This document shows, one piece after another, positions 25,920 through 34,551 of a stretch of DNA of 64,000 nucleotides (its first letter is position 1; each line of letters begins with the position of its first letter). The notes beneath the pieces are model-generated. The model did not search any database. It was not told where the DNA came from and saw nothing but the letters and a program-made list of their open reading frames with translations. A program made the translations under genes and the position numbers. Source of the stretch: Sphingopyxis sp. H053. Lineage in GTDB: Bacteria; Pseudomonadota; Alphaproteobacteria; Sphingomonadales; Sphingomonadaceae. The DNA lies in NCBI RefSeq assembly GCF_001468225.1, contig NZ_LNRU01000002.1, forward strand, positions 496,001 to 560,000, written 5' to 3'.

Positions 25920-26405
25920 TCAATCTTCGGCGATCGGTATCATCAACCCTCTTTTGACCACGCCGAGCGCGACGTTGGTGGTGAAGCGTCGGACATTGGC
26001 ATTTTCGCTTACCAGTCGCGTCATCAGGGCATCATATTCCTCCGTGCTCGGCGCGGTGACGATCAGGATGAAATCGGCCTCGCCCGTCACATAAAAGGCC
26101 TGTTGAACATGGTCTTCCGCCGTGAGCCAGCGGCGGAGTTGCGCGAGCAGCTCGGGGCGTTCGCGCTCGACTTGAAGCGCGACCACAAAAAGGGTCGGGT
26201 TGCCGACAAAGCGGGGGTCGAGGATGGCGGTTTCGCGGACAATAGCGCCAAGATCGCGAAGCCGCCGCAACCGGCGCTGGATCGCCGACGGCGACAGGGC
26301 AATCGTCTCCGCGAGCTTTTCGGACGTCGCGGTCGCGTCCGATTGCATCGCGGCCAGCAATTGGCGGTCAAAACGATCAAGGTCGGTAGTGGCCATATTC
26401 AGCAT
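25920..26405 (-). CDS. Lrp/AsnC-family transcriptional regulator
   Basis: A 161-residue Lrp-type regulator. The N-terminal DRFDRQLLAAMQSDATATSEKLAETIALSPSAIQRRLRRLRDLGAI is the helix-turn-helix, followed by the RAM ligand-binding domain (AFYVTGEADFILIVTAPSTEEYDALM). These proteins sense amino acids and often control an adjacent amino-acid enzyme, here the PLP lyase downstream. An imperfect palindrome at 26410-26424 lies directly before its start. ATG at 26405; a second lies three codons in. Confidence 0.9.
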   Translation of the reverse strand: MLNMATTDLDRFDRQLLAAMQSDATATSEKLAETIALSPSAIQRRLRRLRDLGAIVRETAILDPRFVGNPTLFVVALQVERERPELLAQLRRWLTAEDHVQQAFYVTGEADFILIVTAPSTEEYDALMTRLVSENANVRRFTTNVALGVVKRGLMIPIAED

Positions 26406-26409
26406 GATA

Positions 26410-26424
26410 GGCGCAATTTTCGCC
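26410..26424. promoter_or_regulatory. Candidate AsnC autoregulatory site
   Basis: GGCGCAATTTTCGCC is 12 of 15 positions self-complementary, with an AT-rich centre, immediately upstream of the AsnC gene and in the divergent gap to the VOC gene. The assignment is tentative. Confidence 0.3.
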
Positions 26425-26515
26425 GATTGCCCGCCAATTGACGTCCATCAACGCGGAAAATCGTCGAACGCGCGCACTAGACTGCGCTTTCCCAACCCTC
26501 ATCTGGAAAGAATCC

Positions 26516-26878
26516 ATGCTCGACCATCTCGAAATCCGTACACGCCGCATGGACGATTGTGTCGCCTTCTATCGCACCGTCCTCGGCCCGCTTGGATATG
26601 AACTTGCCGTCGACGGCCCGGCCAAGGGATTTGGTCACGAAGGCCGGCTCGATTTCTGGATCGTAGACGGCGATCCCTCGATCGATGTTCATTATGCATT
26701 TGGCGCGCCAACGCGCGCGCTGGTGCAGGATGCCTATTTGCGGGCCAGCGGGAGCGCCGGCCAACAGGATCGCGCCCCGGCGCTCGCGCCGCATATCCAC
26801 CCCCACTATTATGCGGGCTACGCTCGCGATCCCGATGGGCGACTGGTCGAATTCGTCTGCCACTCCGCCGAAGGCTGA
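26516..26878 (+). CDS. VOC-family (glyoxalase/dioxygenase-like) protein
   Basis: A 120-residue single vicinal-oxygen-chelate domain: MLDHLEIRTRRMDDCVAFYRTVLGPLGYEL at the start and HYYAGYARDPDGRLVEFVCH at the end, supplying the usual His and Glu metal ligands. The substrate is unknown. ATG at 26516 has GGAAAG just upstream. It is divergent from the AsnC gene and may share its control region. Confidence 0.85.
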   Translation: MLDHLEIRTRRMDDCVAFYRTVLGPLGYELAVDGPAKGFGHEGRLDFWIVDGDPSIDVHYAFGAPTRALVQDAYLRASGSAGQQDRAPALAPHIHPHYYAGYARDPDGRLVEFVCHSAEG

Positions 26879-26959
26879 GCGGCGCAGCAACCTCCCTATC
26901 GCGGGCTGATACCAAGCTAGGCATTGGCGTTACGCCCACCGCGCGCTATCGGCGGCGCC

Positions 26960-28066
26960 ATGAGCCTGTTTCCGCCCGCCTCCTGCCCCCGGCTGATCGT
27001 CAAGATCGGATCGGCCTTGCTCGTCGATCCGTCGGGCGCGGTGCGGCGCGACTGGCTTGTCGGGATTGCGGCGGACATTGCCGAACGGACGCGCGCGGGC
27101 CAGCAGGTTGCCGTCGTCTCATCGGGCGCGATCGCGCTTGGCGCGCGGCGGCTCGGGCTCGCCAAGGGCGGGCGCGGGACGCTCGAGGATGCGCAGGCCG
27201 CCGCTGCGACGGGGCAGATCGCACTCTCGCAGGTGTGGGCCGAAGTGCTGGGCGCCGAAGGGCTGACCGCGGCGCAGATGCTGGTGACACTCGACGATCT
27301 CGAACATCGCCGCCGCTACCTCAACGCCGCGGCGACGCTCGACCGGCTGCTCAGCCTTGGCGTCGTGCCGATCATCAACGAGAATGACAGCGTCGCCACC
27401 GAGGAAATCCGCTTCGGCGACAACGACCGCCTCGCCGCGCGCGTGGCCCAAGCTGCAGCGGCGGGCGGGGTGATCCTGTTGTCCGACATCGACGGGCTGT
27501 ACGACCGCAACCCCGCGCAGGACGGTGCCGTCCATATCGCGCGCATCGAACGCATCGACGCGAGCATCGAGGCGATGGCCGACACGGGTTCGGCATCGGG
27601 CATGGGATCGGGCGGCATGGTGTCTAAGATCGCCGCGGCGCGCATCGCCAACGCTGCGGGCGCGCACCTTGCGATCGCGTCGGGGCGCATCGACCGGCCG
27701 CTGTCGACCGAAGCACGCCACAGCCTGTTCGTCGCCGACAAGGGCGCGAGCGCGCGCAAGGCCTGGCTCGCGGGCGGGCTCACCGCCAAGGGCCGGATCG
27801 AGATCGACGCGGGCGCCGCGAAGGCGCTGCACGGCGGCGCTAGCCTGCTTGCCGCGGGCGTGACCGCGGTCAGCGGCAGTTTCGCGCGCGGCGACATCCT
27901 CGACATCGCCGGCCCCGACGGGCGCGTCATCGCGCGCGGCCTGTCCGAATATCCGGGTGCCGACGCCGCGAACATCGTCGGCCTCGGCCGCGACGCGCAA
28001 GAGGCCGCGCTCGGTTATGCACCGCGCAGCGCGATGGTCCACCGCGACCATATGGTGCTGCTGTGA
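26960..28066 (+). CDS. proB: Glutamate 5-kinase
   Basis: A 368-residue enzyme phosphorylating glutamate as the first step of proline synthesis. The N-terminal amino-acid kinase domain (LIVKIGSALLVDPSG, VSSGAIALGARRLG, INENDSVATEEIRFGDNDRLAA, GMGSGGMVSKI) is followed by a C-terminal PUA domain from about residue 275. I chose ATG at 26960, with the frame open 12 codons upstream. proA is not adjacent. The following gene overlaps its stop codon (GTGA). Confidence 0.96.
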   Translation: MSLFPPASCPRLIVKIGSALLVDPSGAVRRDWLVGIAADIAERTRAGQQVAVVSSGAIALGARRLGLAKGGRGTLEDAQAAAATGQIALSQVWAEVLGAEGLTAAQMLVTLDDLEHRRRYLNAAATLDRLLSLGVVPIINENDSVATEEIRFGDNDRLAARVAQAAAAGGVILLSDIDGLYDRNPAQDGAVHIARIERIDASIEAMADTGSASGMGSGGMVSKIAAARIANAAGAHLAIASGRIDRPLSTEARHSLFVADKGASARKAWLAGGLTAKGRIEIDAGAAKALHGGASLLAAGVTAVSGSFARGDILDIAGPDGRVIARGLSEYPGADAANIVGLGRDAQEAALGYAPRSAMVHRDHMVLL

Positions 28067-29010
28067 GCGCCCCTCCCCGTTCCGGGGAGAATCAGGACAG
28101 GCGCGTGCTCGCTATGACCGGCGCGACCGGCTTCGTGGGCGGCGCAACGATGCGCGATGCGGTCGCGGCGGGCTGGCACGTCCGCGCCCTCACCCGCCGC
28201 CCGCAGCCCGCGCGCGACGGCGTGACGTGGGTCGCGGGCGCGCTCGATGACAAGGACAGCCTTGCCGAGATGGCGAAAGGCAGCGACGTCGTCATGCATA
28301 TCGCGGGGGTCGTCAACGTGCCTACCCGCGCGGCGTTCGAGGCGGGTAACGCGACCGCGACGGCGAATGTCGTCGATGCCGCACGCGGTGCCGGGGTGAC
28401 GCGCTTCATCCATGTGTCCTCGCTCGCGGCGCGCGAACCCGGCATCTCCAACTATGGCTGGTCGAAAGAGCGCGCCGAGGCGGTGGTGATGGCAAGCGGT
28501 CTCGACTGGACGATCGTGCGTCCGCCCGCGGTGTTCGGCCCCGGTGACACCGAAATGCTCGACCTGTTCCGCATGGCGCGGCGCGGGATCGCGCTGGTGC
28601 CGAGCGGGCGCATGTCGGCAATTTATGTCGATGAGCTTGCGCGGCTGCTCGTCACGCTCGCCGCCGACCGGGGCGCCAGCATCGGGCAGATTTACGAGCC
28701 CGACGACGGCAAGCCCACCGGCTGGTCGCATCGCGGCTTTGCCCGCGCGGTCGCGCGTGCCGTCGGGCGGCAGCGGCTGTCGACGGTCGCGACCCCCGCC
28801 TTGTTGCTCAGGGCCGGCGGACGGCTCGACAAGCTGGTGCGCCGCAGCCGCGCCAAGCTGACCCCCGACCGCGCGCGCTATATCGCGCATCCCGACTGGG
28901 TCGCGACCGAAGGCGCGTGTCCGCCCGCAGCGCTGTGGCGCCCCGAGCGCGACACCGACGATGCTCTGGCCGAGACTGTGCGCTGGTATCGCCGCGAAGG
29001 CTGGCTCTGA
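28063..29010 (+). CDS. NAD-dependent epimerase/dehydratase family protein
   Basis: A protein of up to 315 residues with the extended-SDR Rossmann motif TGATGFVGGATMRDAV, VMHIAGVVN, FIHVSSLAA and WSKERAEAVV (the Tyr of YxxxK is replaced: GWSKE). GTG at 28063 overlaps the proB stop, but codons 4-12 run through a GC-rich hairpin (CCCTCCCC/GGGGAG), so the true start may be GTG at 28105 or ATG at 28114. The altered catalytic motif suggests an NDUFA9/complex I-associated or atypical SDR rather than a sugar epimerase. Confidence 0.82.
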   Translation: MSAPPRSGENQDRRVLAMTGATGFVGGATMRDAVAAGWHVRALTRRPQPARDGVTWVAGALDDKDSLAEMAKGSDVVMHIAGVVNVPTRAAFEAGNATATANVVDAARGAGVTRFIHVSSLAAREPGISNYGWSKERAEAVVMASGLDWTIVRPPAVFGPGDTEMLDLFRMARRGIALVPSGRMSAIYVDELARLLVTLAADRGASIGQIYEPDDGKPTGWSHRGFARAVARAVGRQRLSTVATPALLLRAGGRLDKLVRRSRAKLTPDRARYIAHPDWVATEGACPPAALWRPERDTDDALAETVRWYRREGWL

Positions 29011-29088
29011 CGTCACCGGTGCGGCGTCGGTGTTCGCCCGTCGAAGCGTGCATTGCCAAGGGCGAGCCGCATCCCTAGGTTTGCGGAC

Positions 29089-31071
29089 ATGACCGACACC
29101 ACTGCGAACGCGCCCAACGATCCCGCCGGCCCCTGGGCCATCCCCGTCCGCCGCCCGCTGCCCGGCGACGACAAGCCGAAGTCGACGACCAGCTTTCCGC
29201 GCAAGGTCTGGCACCTGCTCGTCGGGATCAAGGACGCGCTCGCGCTCATCTTCCTGCTGCTGTTCTTTGTTGCTTTGTTCGGCCTGCTTTCGGGCCGCCC
29301 CAACGCCGGCCTGCCCGTCAGCCAGGGCGCGCTGCTGATCGAACTCGACGGCATCGTCAGCGAACAGCCCTCGGAAGTCGATCCGCTCGCGGCCTTGTCG
29401 GGCGGCGCGCAGCTCAAGGAAATCCGCGTCCGCGACGTCGTCCACGCGCTGGAGGTTGCCGCCGACGACAAGCGCGTGACTTCGGTCGTGCTCGACCTCG
29501 ACCGCTTCCTCGGTGGCGGACAGGTGTCGCTCGCCGAAATCGGCGCCGCGGTCGACAAGGTGCGCGCGAAGAAAAAGCCGGTGCTCGCCTTCGCCACCGC
29601 CTACACGACCGACAGCTATCAGGTCGCGGCGCACGCGAGCGAAATCTGGGCCGACGGCATCGGCGGCGTCGCGATCGCCGGACCGGGCGGATCGCGCCTC
29701 TATTACAAGGGGTTGATGGATCGCCTCGGTGTCACCGCGCATATCTACCGCGTCGGCACCTTCAAGAGCGCGGTCGAGCCCTTCCTGCGCACCGATCAGT
29801 CGCCCGAAGCAAAGGAAGCCGACCTCGCCTATGCCAGCGTGCTGTGGGACAACTGGCTGACCGACGTCAAAAAGGCGCGTCCGGCGGCGAAGCTCGACGC
29901 CTTCATCGCCGACACGGCGGGCGCCGTGAAGGCTGCGGGCAATGATCTGTCGAAAGCGTCGATCGACGCCGGCCTTGTCGACAAGGTCGGCAGCCGCATG
30001 GCGTTCAACCGCCGCGTCGCCGAGATCAGCGGCGCCGCCGACGACGGCAAGCCGTGGGAATATAACGCGATCCCGCTCGAAAACTGGGTCGCCGCCAATC
30101 CGCCCTCGACAAGCGGCAGCACGATTGCGGTTGTCCCCGTCGTCGGCGAAATCGTCGATGGCGAGGCGCCGAGCGGGGTCGCGGGGGGCGAAACCGTTGC
30201 AAAGCATATCCTCGACGCCGCGACCGACAGCAGCGTCAAGGCGATCGTCCTCCGCGTCGATTCGCCCGGCGGATCGGTGCTGGCGTCGGAAGAAATCCGC
30301 CAGGCGCTGCTCGCCGCGAAGGCGAAGAAGCTGCCGATCGTCGTGTCGATGGCGAATGTCGCGGCGTCGGGCGGCTATTGGGTTGCGACCCCCGCCGACC
30401 GCATCTTTGCCGAGCCCGAAACGATCACCGGATCGATCGGCGTGTTCGGTATCCTGCCGAGCTTCGACCAGGCGCTCGCCAAGATCGGGGTCAATGCCGA
30501 CGGCATCGCGACCACCCCGCTGTCGGGCCAGCCCGACGTGTTCGGCGGGGTGAACGACGAGTTCAACGCGCTGGCGCAAGCGAGCGTCGAGGACATCTAT
30601 GGCCGCTTCACCGGCCTTGTCGCCAAGAGCCGCAAGCAGCCGATCGAGAAAATCCGCACGATCGCCGAAGGGCGCGTGTGGGCGGGCGGCACCGCGCGCC
30701 AGATCGGCCTGATCGACCAGTTCGGCGGCCTGCCCGACGCGCTGAAAGCCGCGGCGAAGCTTGCGAAGGTCGACGGCGATTTCCACGCCAAATATTTCGA
30801 GGACGAGCCGAGCGAGTTTTCGAAGATGCTCGCCAGTTGGTCGGGTGCCGAAGAAGAAACCGCGGCAGTGCCGCGCGGCTGGTTCGGGATCGCCGCGATG
30901 AATCGCCAGCTCACCGAACGGCGGCTGGTGCAGGATCTGACGATGCTGACGCAGGCGGGTTCGGTGCAGGCGTCGTGCCTCGATTGCCGTGCCTACCTGC
31001 CCGCCGTCCCGCGGCCGGGTCAGGCCGAGGCGAAGGGCTTCTTAGGGGCGCTGGCGCTGTTGCTGAAATAA
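29089..31071 (+). CDS. sppA: Signal peptide peptidase SppA, 67-kDa type
   Basis: A 660-residue tandem S49 protease. One N-terminal membrane helix (about residues 45-67) anchors it with the protease facing the periplasm. The catalytic dyad of the long SppA form is visible: lysine in RVGTFKSAVEPF in the N-terminal half and serine in NVAASGGYWVATPADRI in the C-terminal half. It degrades cleaved signal peptides. ATG at 29089. A strong hairpin follows the stop. Confidence 0.95.
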   Translation: MTDTTANAPNDPAGPWAIPVRRPLPGDDKPKSTTSFPRKVWHLLVGIKDALALIFLLLFFVALFGLLSGRPNAGLPVSQGALLIELDGIVSEQPSEVDPLAALSGGAQLKEIRVRDVVHALEVAADDKRVTSVVLDLDRFLGGGQVSLAEIGAAVDKVRAKKKPVLAFATAYTTDSYQVAAHASEIWADGIGGVAIAGPGGSRLYYKGLMDRLGVTAHIYRVGTFKSAVEPFLRTDQSPEAKEADLAYASVLWDNWLTDVKKARPAAKLDAFIADTAGAVKAAGNDLSKASIDAGLVDKVGSRMAFNRRVAEISGAADDGKPWEYNAIPLENWVAANPPSTSGSTIAVVPVVGEIVDGEAPSGVAGGETVAKHILDAATDSSVKAIVLRVDSPGGSVLASEEIRQALLAAKAKKLPIVVSMANVAASGGYWVATPADRIFAEPETITGSIGVFGILPSFDQALAKIGVNADGIATTPLSGQPDVFGGVNDEFNALAQASVEDIYGRFTGLVAKSRKQPIEKIRTIAEGRVWAGGTARQIGLIDQFGGLPDALKAAAKLAKVDGDFHAKYFEDEPSEFSKMLASWSGAEEETAAVPRGWFGIAAMNRQLTERRLVQDLTMLTQAGSVQASCLDCRAYLPAVPRPGQAEAKGFLGALALLLK

Positions 31072-31076
31072 TAACC

Positions 31077-31098
31077 CCCCTCCCGCAAGCGGGAGGGG
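31077..31098. terminator. Bidirectional hairpin after sppA
   Basis: Arms CCCCTCCCGC and GCGGGAGGGG around AA, between the convergent sppA and alpha/beta hydrolase genes. The same hairpin, with TT in the loop, recurs at 59528-59549, so it is also a dispersed repeat. Confidence 0.6.
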
Positions 31099-31102
31099 AG
31101 AA

Positions 31103-32005
31103 CTACGCCGCGACGGCGACTTGTTTTGCGTGTTCCGAAATCGCATCGGCCATCGTTTCGACCAGCCCGAGCGGCAGGTCGTGGCCCATGCCGGGGATCG
31201 TCAGCAGCCGCGCGCCGGCGATATTCTCCGCGGTGTCGCGCCCGCCGGGGAGCGGCACGAGCGGATCGTCCTCGCCGTGGATGACGAGCGTCGGCGCCTT
31301 GATGTCTTTCAGAATCGGACGCCGGTCGCCATCGGCGACAATCGCCGCCATTTGCCGCGCGACGCCCTGCGGGTACCAGCCGCGTTCGAAATCGGCACGG
31401 ACGCGGCGCTGGAGCCGTTCCTCGGTCGCGGGATAGCCGGGGCTGCCGATCACGCGCGCGGCGTTGACCGAATAGGCGATCAGCGCCTCCTTGTCGCCGT
31501 TCATCGGGCGGTTCGCGAGCACCTGCATCGCTTCCTTCTGCGCGCGCGGCAGGCGGCGGTTGCCCGTGGTCGACATCACCGAGGTCAGCGACAGCACGCG
31601 ATCCGGATAGCGCGCCGCGATATGCTGCGAAATCATGCCGCCCATCGACACGCCGACGACATGGGCGCGCTTAATCCCCAGATGGTCGAGCAGCCCAATG
31701 CCGTCCGCGGCCATGTCGGCCAGCGTGTAGGCGGGCCGGATCGGCAGTCCGATCACCGATTTGACGATCATCCATTTGACGTTCGGCACGCCGGCCGCCT
31801 CGAAGCGCGTCGACAGCCCGACGTCGCGATTGTCATAACGGATCGTGCGAAAGCCGCGGTCGTTCAGCGCATCGACAAACTCGTCGGGCCACAGCGTCAA
31901 TTGCCCGCCCAGCCCCATCACCAGCAGGATCACGGGCGCGTCCTTCGGTCCCTTGTCCTCATAGGTGATGCTGATGCCGTTGACGGTCGCTTGCTCGGTC
32001 TGCAT
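31103..32005 (-). CDS. Alpha/beta hydrolase
   Basis: A 300-residue hydrolase with the nucleophile elbow GVSMGGM (Ser), oxyanion region VMGLGGQLTLWPDEF, acid in HGEDDPLVPLPGG and catalytic His in PGMGHDLPLG. The pattern is that of lipase/esterase or ring-cleavage hydrolase relatives; the substrate is unknown. It starts 26 bp after the DUF2236 oxygenase stop on the same strand, so the pair probably forms an operon under the palindrome at 33364-33382. Confidence 0.9.
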   Translation of the reverse strand: MQTEQATVNGISITYEDKGPKDAPVILLVMGLGGQLTLWPDEFVDALNDRGFRTIRYDNRDVGLSTRFEAAGVPNVKWMIVKSVIGLPIRPAYTLADMAADGIGLLDHLGIKRAHVVGVSMGGMISQHIAARYPDRVLSLTSVMSTTGNRRLPRAQKEAMQVLANRPMNGDKEALIAYSVNAARVIGSPGYPATEERLQRRVRADFERGWYPQGVARQMAAIVADGDRRPILKDIKAPTLVIHGEDDPLVPLPGGRDTAENIAGARLLTIPGMGHDLPLGLVETMADAISEHAKQVAVAA

Positions 32006-32030
32006 GAAAATCCCTTGGCTGGAAGTCGGA

Positions 32031-33359
32031 TCAACCCGCCGTGGCGGGTTTGTAATTTGCCGCGTTCGACGTGAATTCGGCGCGGCCATAGCCGTCGAGT
32101 TGACGCTCGATCCGGCGCACGAGGCGGCGGTCGGCGAGGTGGCGGAGCACCGGCAGGCGCGAGGCGACGCGATACGCCGCCATGCGCCCCGCAATGCCGA
32201 GCATCGTCGCGCCATAGATCAGGTGATCGCGGCGCTTCACCGGCACGCCGACATTCGCCGCGCGCGCCTCGTCACCGGCGAGGAAGGCTTTCACGAAAAA
32301 GACGCGGCTGACCGAATATTCGAGGCGGCGCTTCACCAGCCCCTTCGGCGACCTGTCCTTCGACAGCTCGGCATCCATCGTCGCGCGCAGCAGCCCGCCG
32401 CAGACCTGATCGTCATATTCGTAGCGCAAGGTCGCGCTGCGCGTGCGCCAGATGCGGACGATCTCCTGCGGCGTGTCGGCGAGCAGATCCTCGGGCAGCC
32501 CGAGCAGATAGCAGCGATAACGCGCGAGCTCGACGCGGCCGCGTTCGAGCCGGGTGAAGGTCGTGCGGCCCTTTGCGAGCACCTCCTGCGACAGAAAATA
32601 GACCGGGATCAGCCCCGCGGGCATCTGGTCGAGCTGCGGGATCGGCATGCCATAGGTTTCGGTGTCCCACATGCCCGGCCGCGACAGCACGTTGACGCGC
32701 ACCATCGAGTGCATCAGCCGCACCATCGCCGCCGCCTTGAAGCCGGGCCCGAAGCGGTCGAGCGCGCCGGGGAGCGCAGTCGTGGCAAAGAAGGTCGCGG
32801 TCTCCTTGACGCGCCGCGCCGCGGTCGCCTGACCGAGCGTGCCGGTCAGCGCCATCGGCAGCGCCGAATATTTGTTGAGGAAGGTCGCGATGAACGCGCC
32901 GCGGATCAGAAAGGGCGAGAGGTTCGCGGTCGCATTGCGTTCATAGGCGGCGCCTTCTTCGACCAGTGTCATGTCGAGCCAGTCGGGCTTCTGCTCCATC
33001 TCGCGGATCAGCGCGGCGAGTTCGGGCGGCGCATCGGGAACCGCGTCGATGCCCTTGTCGCACGCCTCGACCAGCATCGCGACGGTCTGCTGGAACCCGA
33101 GGCTTGGCATCAGCGCGGCATAGGCATCGCCGGTGCGGTCGCCGAGCATCGTATATTCGCGGATGCGGCCGAGCAGCTCGGGATCGTCCAGATAGGCCGC
33201 GCGGTCAATGCTGCGGACGCGGCTGAGCTCGCTGACGGCGTCGGCTTCGGGCGCCCAGCGCTCGGGCGCCTTGTCGAAATCGAAGCGGCCGAACAGCTCG
33301 GGCAAGGCGTCCGCCTGGCCCCGCACCCGGCGGGCGATGGTGCTGACATCACTGTTCAT
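32031..33359 (-). CDS. DUF2236 / MpaB-family oxygenase-like protein
   Basis: A 442-residue protein of the DUF2236 family, which includes the fungal oxygenase MpaB and relatives of the latex-clearing oxygenase Lcp. Typical segments are GDRTGDAYAALMPSLGFQQTVAMLVEA, RGAFIATFLNKYSALPMALTGTLG, RLMHSMVRVNVLSR and YFLSQEVLAKGRTTFTRLERGRVELARY. Members are heme- or metal-dependent oxygenases, mostly uncharacterised. A perfect palindrome lies 5 bp upstream of its ATG. The partner hydrolase suggests breakdown of a hydrophobic substrate. Confidence 0.82.
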   Translation of the reverse strand: MNSDVSTIARRVRGQADALPELFGRFDFDKAPERWAPEADAVSELSRVRSIDRAAYLDDPELLGRIREYTMLGDRTGDAYAALMPSLGFQQTVAMLVEACDKGIDAVPDAPPELAALIREMEQKPDWLDMTLVEEGAAYERNATANLSPFLIRGAFIATFLNKYSALPMALTGTLGQATAARRVKETATFFATTALPGALDRFGPGFKAAAMVRLMHSMVRVNVLSRPGMWDTETYGMPIPQLDQMPAGLIPVYFLSQEVLAKGRTTFTRLERGRVELARYRCYLLGLPEDLLADTPQEIVRIWRTRSATLRYEYDDQVCGGLLRATMDAELSKDRSPKGLVKRRLEYSVSRVFFVKAFLAGDEARAANVGVPVKRRDHLIYGATMLGIAGRMAAYRVASRLPVLRHLADRRLVRRIERQLDGYGRAEFTSNAANYKPATAG

Positions 33360-33363
33360 AAGC

Positions 33364-33382
33364 CGAAACTGACAGAGTTTCG
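33364..33382. promoter_or_regulatory. Perfect palindrome at the DUF2236 oxygenase start
   Basis: Arms CGAAACT and AGTTTCG separated by GACAG, ending 5 bp before the ATG at 33359. The size and symmetry suit a TetR- or MarR-type operator. No regulator gene adjoins it, so the binder must be encoded elsewhere. Confidence 0.5.
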
Positions 33383-33410
33383 CGATTTGGCAAGCCTAAC
33401 TGATTTTGGC

Positions 33411-34031
33411 CTATCCGCCTTTGGGATCGCGATAGGCCGGAAGCGCGAGCGACCAGCGGATCGCCGCGCCGCGCAGGATGAAGCCCGCGACCGCGCCCGC
33501 GACTGCCGCGACCGCCGTCCCCGTCCCCAGCCATTGCAGCAGGAGGAACAGGCCCGATGCGAGCGCGGCCGCGGTCACATAGACTTCGGGCCGCATGATA
33601 ATCGACGGCACCCCGGCCAGGATATCGCGGATCGTGCCGCCGACGCAGCCGGTGATCACCCCCATCATCAGCGCCGGAACAGGCGGGACGCCCCACGCCA
33701 GCGCCTTCGCGGTGCCGAACACCGCATAGGCGGCCAGCCCCACGGCGTCGGCCCATTCGAGCAATTGCCCTTGCCACCAGCGTTCGGGGGTGAGCCAGAC
33801 GACCATCGCAATCGCAATGCACACCGCCGCGATCGCGCCATCCTGCACCCAGAACACCGGCGCACCGATCAGCAGGTCGCGCACGCTGCCGCCGCCGACG
33901 CCGGTCACCAGTGCGAAGAAGGCGGCGGTCACCAGCGTCTGGCGCAGCCGCACCGCCATGAGCGCGCCCGACAGCGCGAAGACGCCGATGCCGACGAGGT
34001 CGAGCAGGCGGACGAGCGTTTGTGTATCCAT
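33411..34031 (-). CDS. UPF0126 / trimeric intracellular cation (TRIC)-like channel
   Basis: A 206-residue membrane protein with seven predicted helices in two homologous halves. The repeated glycine/RD motifs GVGGGSVRDLLIG and GCVGGTIRDILAGVP mark the UPF0126 duplication. Prokaryotic relatives form TRIC-type cation channels. ATG at 34031 is divergent from the GFA gene at 34085. Confidence 0.9.
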   Translation of the reverse strand: MDTQTLVRLLDLVGIGVFALSGALMAVRLRQTLVTAAFFALVTGVGGGSVRDLLIGAPVFWVQDGAIAAVCIAIAMVVWLTPERWWQGQLLEWADAVGLAAYAVFGTAKALAWGVPPVPALMMGVITGCVGGTIRDILAGVPSIIMRPEVYVTAAALASGLFLLLQWLGTGTAVAAVAGAVAGFILRGAAIRWSLALPAYRDPKGG

Positions 34032-34084
34032 CGCGCGCCGGGCTATCATCGCGCGCGATACGGCACAATGGAGAGGAGGCAGTC

Positions 34085-34546
34085 ATGGAAGGCAGATGCA
34101 CTTGCGGCGCGGTTCGTTACCGGCTGACCGCGGCACCGATGATCGTCCATTGCTGTCATTGCCGCTGGTGCCAGCGCGAGACCGGCAGCGCCTTTGTTAT
34201 CAACGCCGTGATCGAGAGCGACCGCGTCGAGACCGAAGGCGCGCTGGATTATGTCATGACCCCATCGGAAAGCGGCCGCGGACAGGAAATCATCCGCTGT
34301 CCGACCTGCCGGATCGCACTCTGGAGCCATTATCCCAGTTCGGGCCGCCGCTCCTCCTTCGTCCGTGTCGGCACGCTCGACGACCCCGACCAATGTCCAC
34401 CCGATGTGCATATTTTCACGCGAAGCAAACAGCCGTGGGTCGTTCTTCCCGACGACGCAAAGGTCGTTCCGGATTTCTATCCGTCACCCGAGCACGTGTG
34501 GAGCGCCGACGCACAGCGCCGGTGGCAGGCGATGATGGCTCGCTGA
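34085..34546 (+). CDS. GFA (glutathione-dependent formaldehyde-activating)-family protein
   Basis: A 153-residue zinc protein with the family's ligand set: GRCTCGAVRY, CCHCRWCQRETGS and CPTCRIALWSHYP. Some members aid S-hydroxymethylglutathione formation, but most, including DUF-like members such as this one, have unproven roles. ATG at 34085 follows GGAGAGGAGG. Its 3' end converges with the M20 gene, leaving a 5-bp gap. Confidence 0.88.
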   Translation: MEGRCTCGAVRYRLTAAPMIVHCCHCRWCQRETGSAFVINAVIESDRVETEGALDYVMTPSESGRGQEIIRCPTCRIALWSHYPSSGRRSSFVRVGTLDDPDQCPPDVHIFTRSKQPWVVLPDDAKVVPDFYPSPEHVWSADAQRRWQAMMAR

Positions 34547-34551
34547 AAGCC

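Noticed and set aside
28015..30786. A very long open frame (over 900 codons) on the minus strand opposite the SDR and sppA genes
   Set aside because: It is the antisense reading of two clear genes, rich in Arg, His and Asp with no domain. GC-rich third positions keep such frames open.
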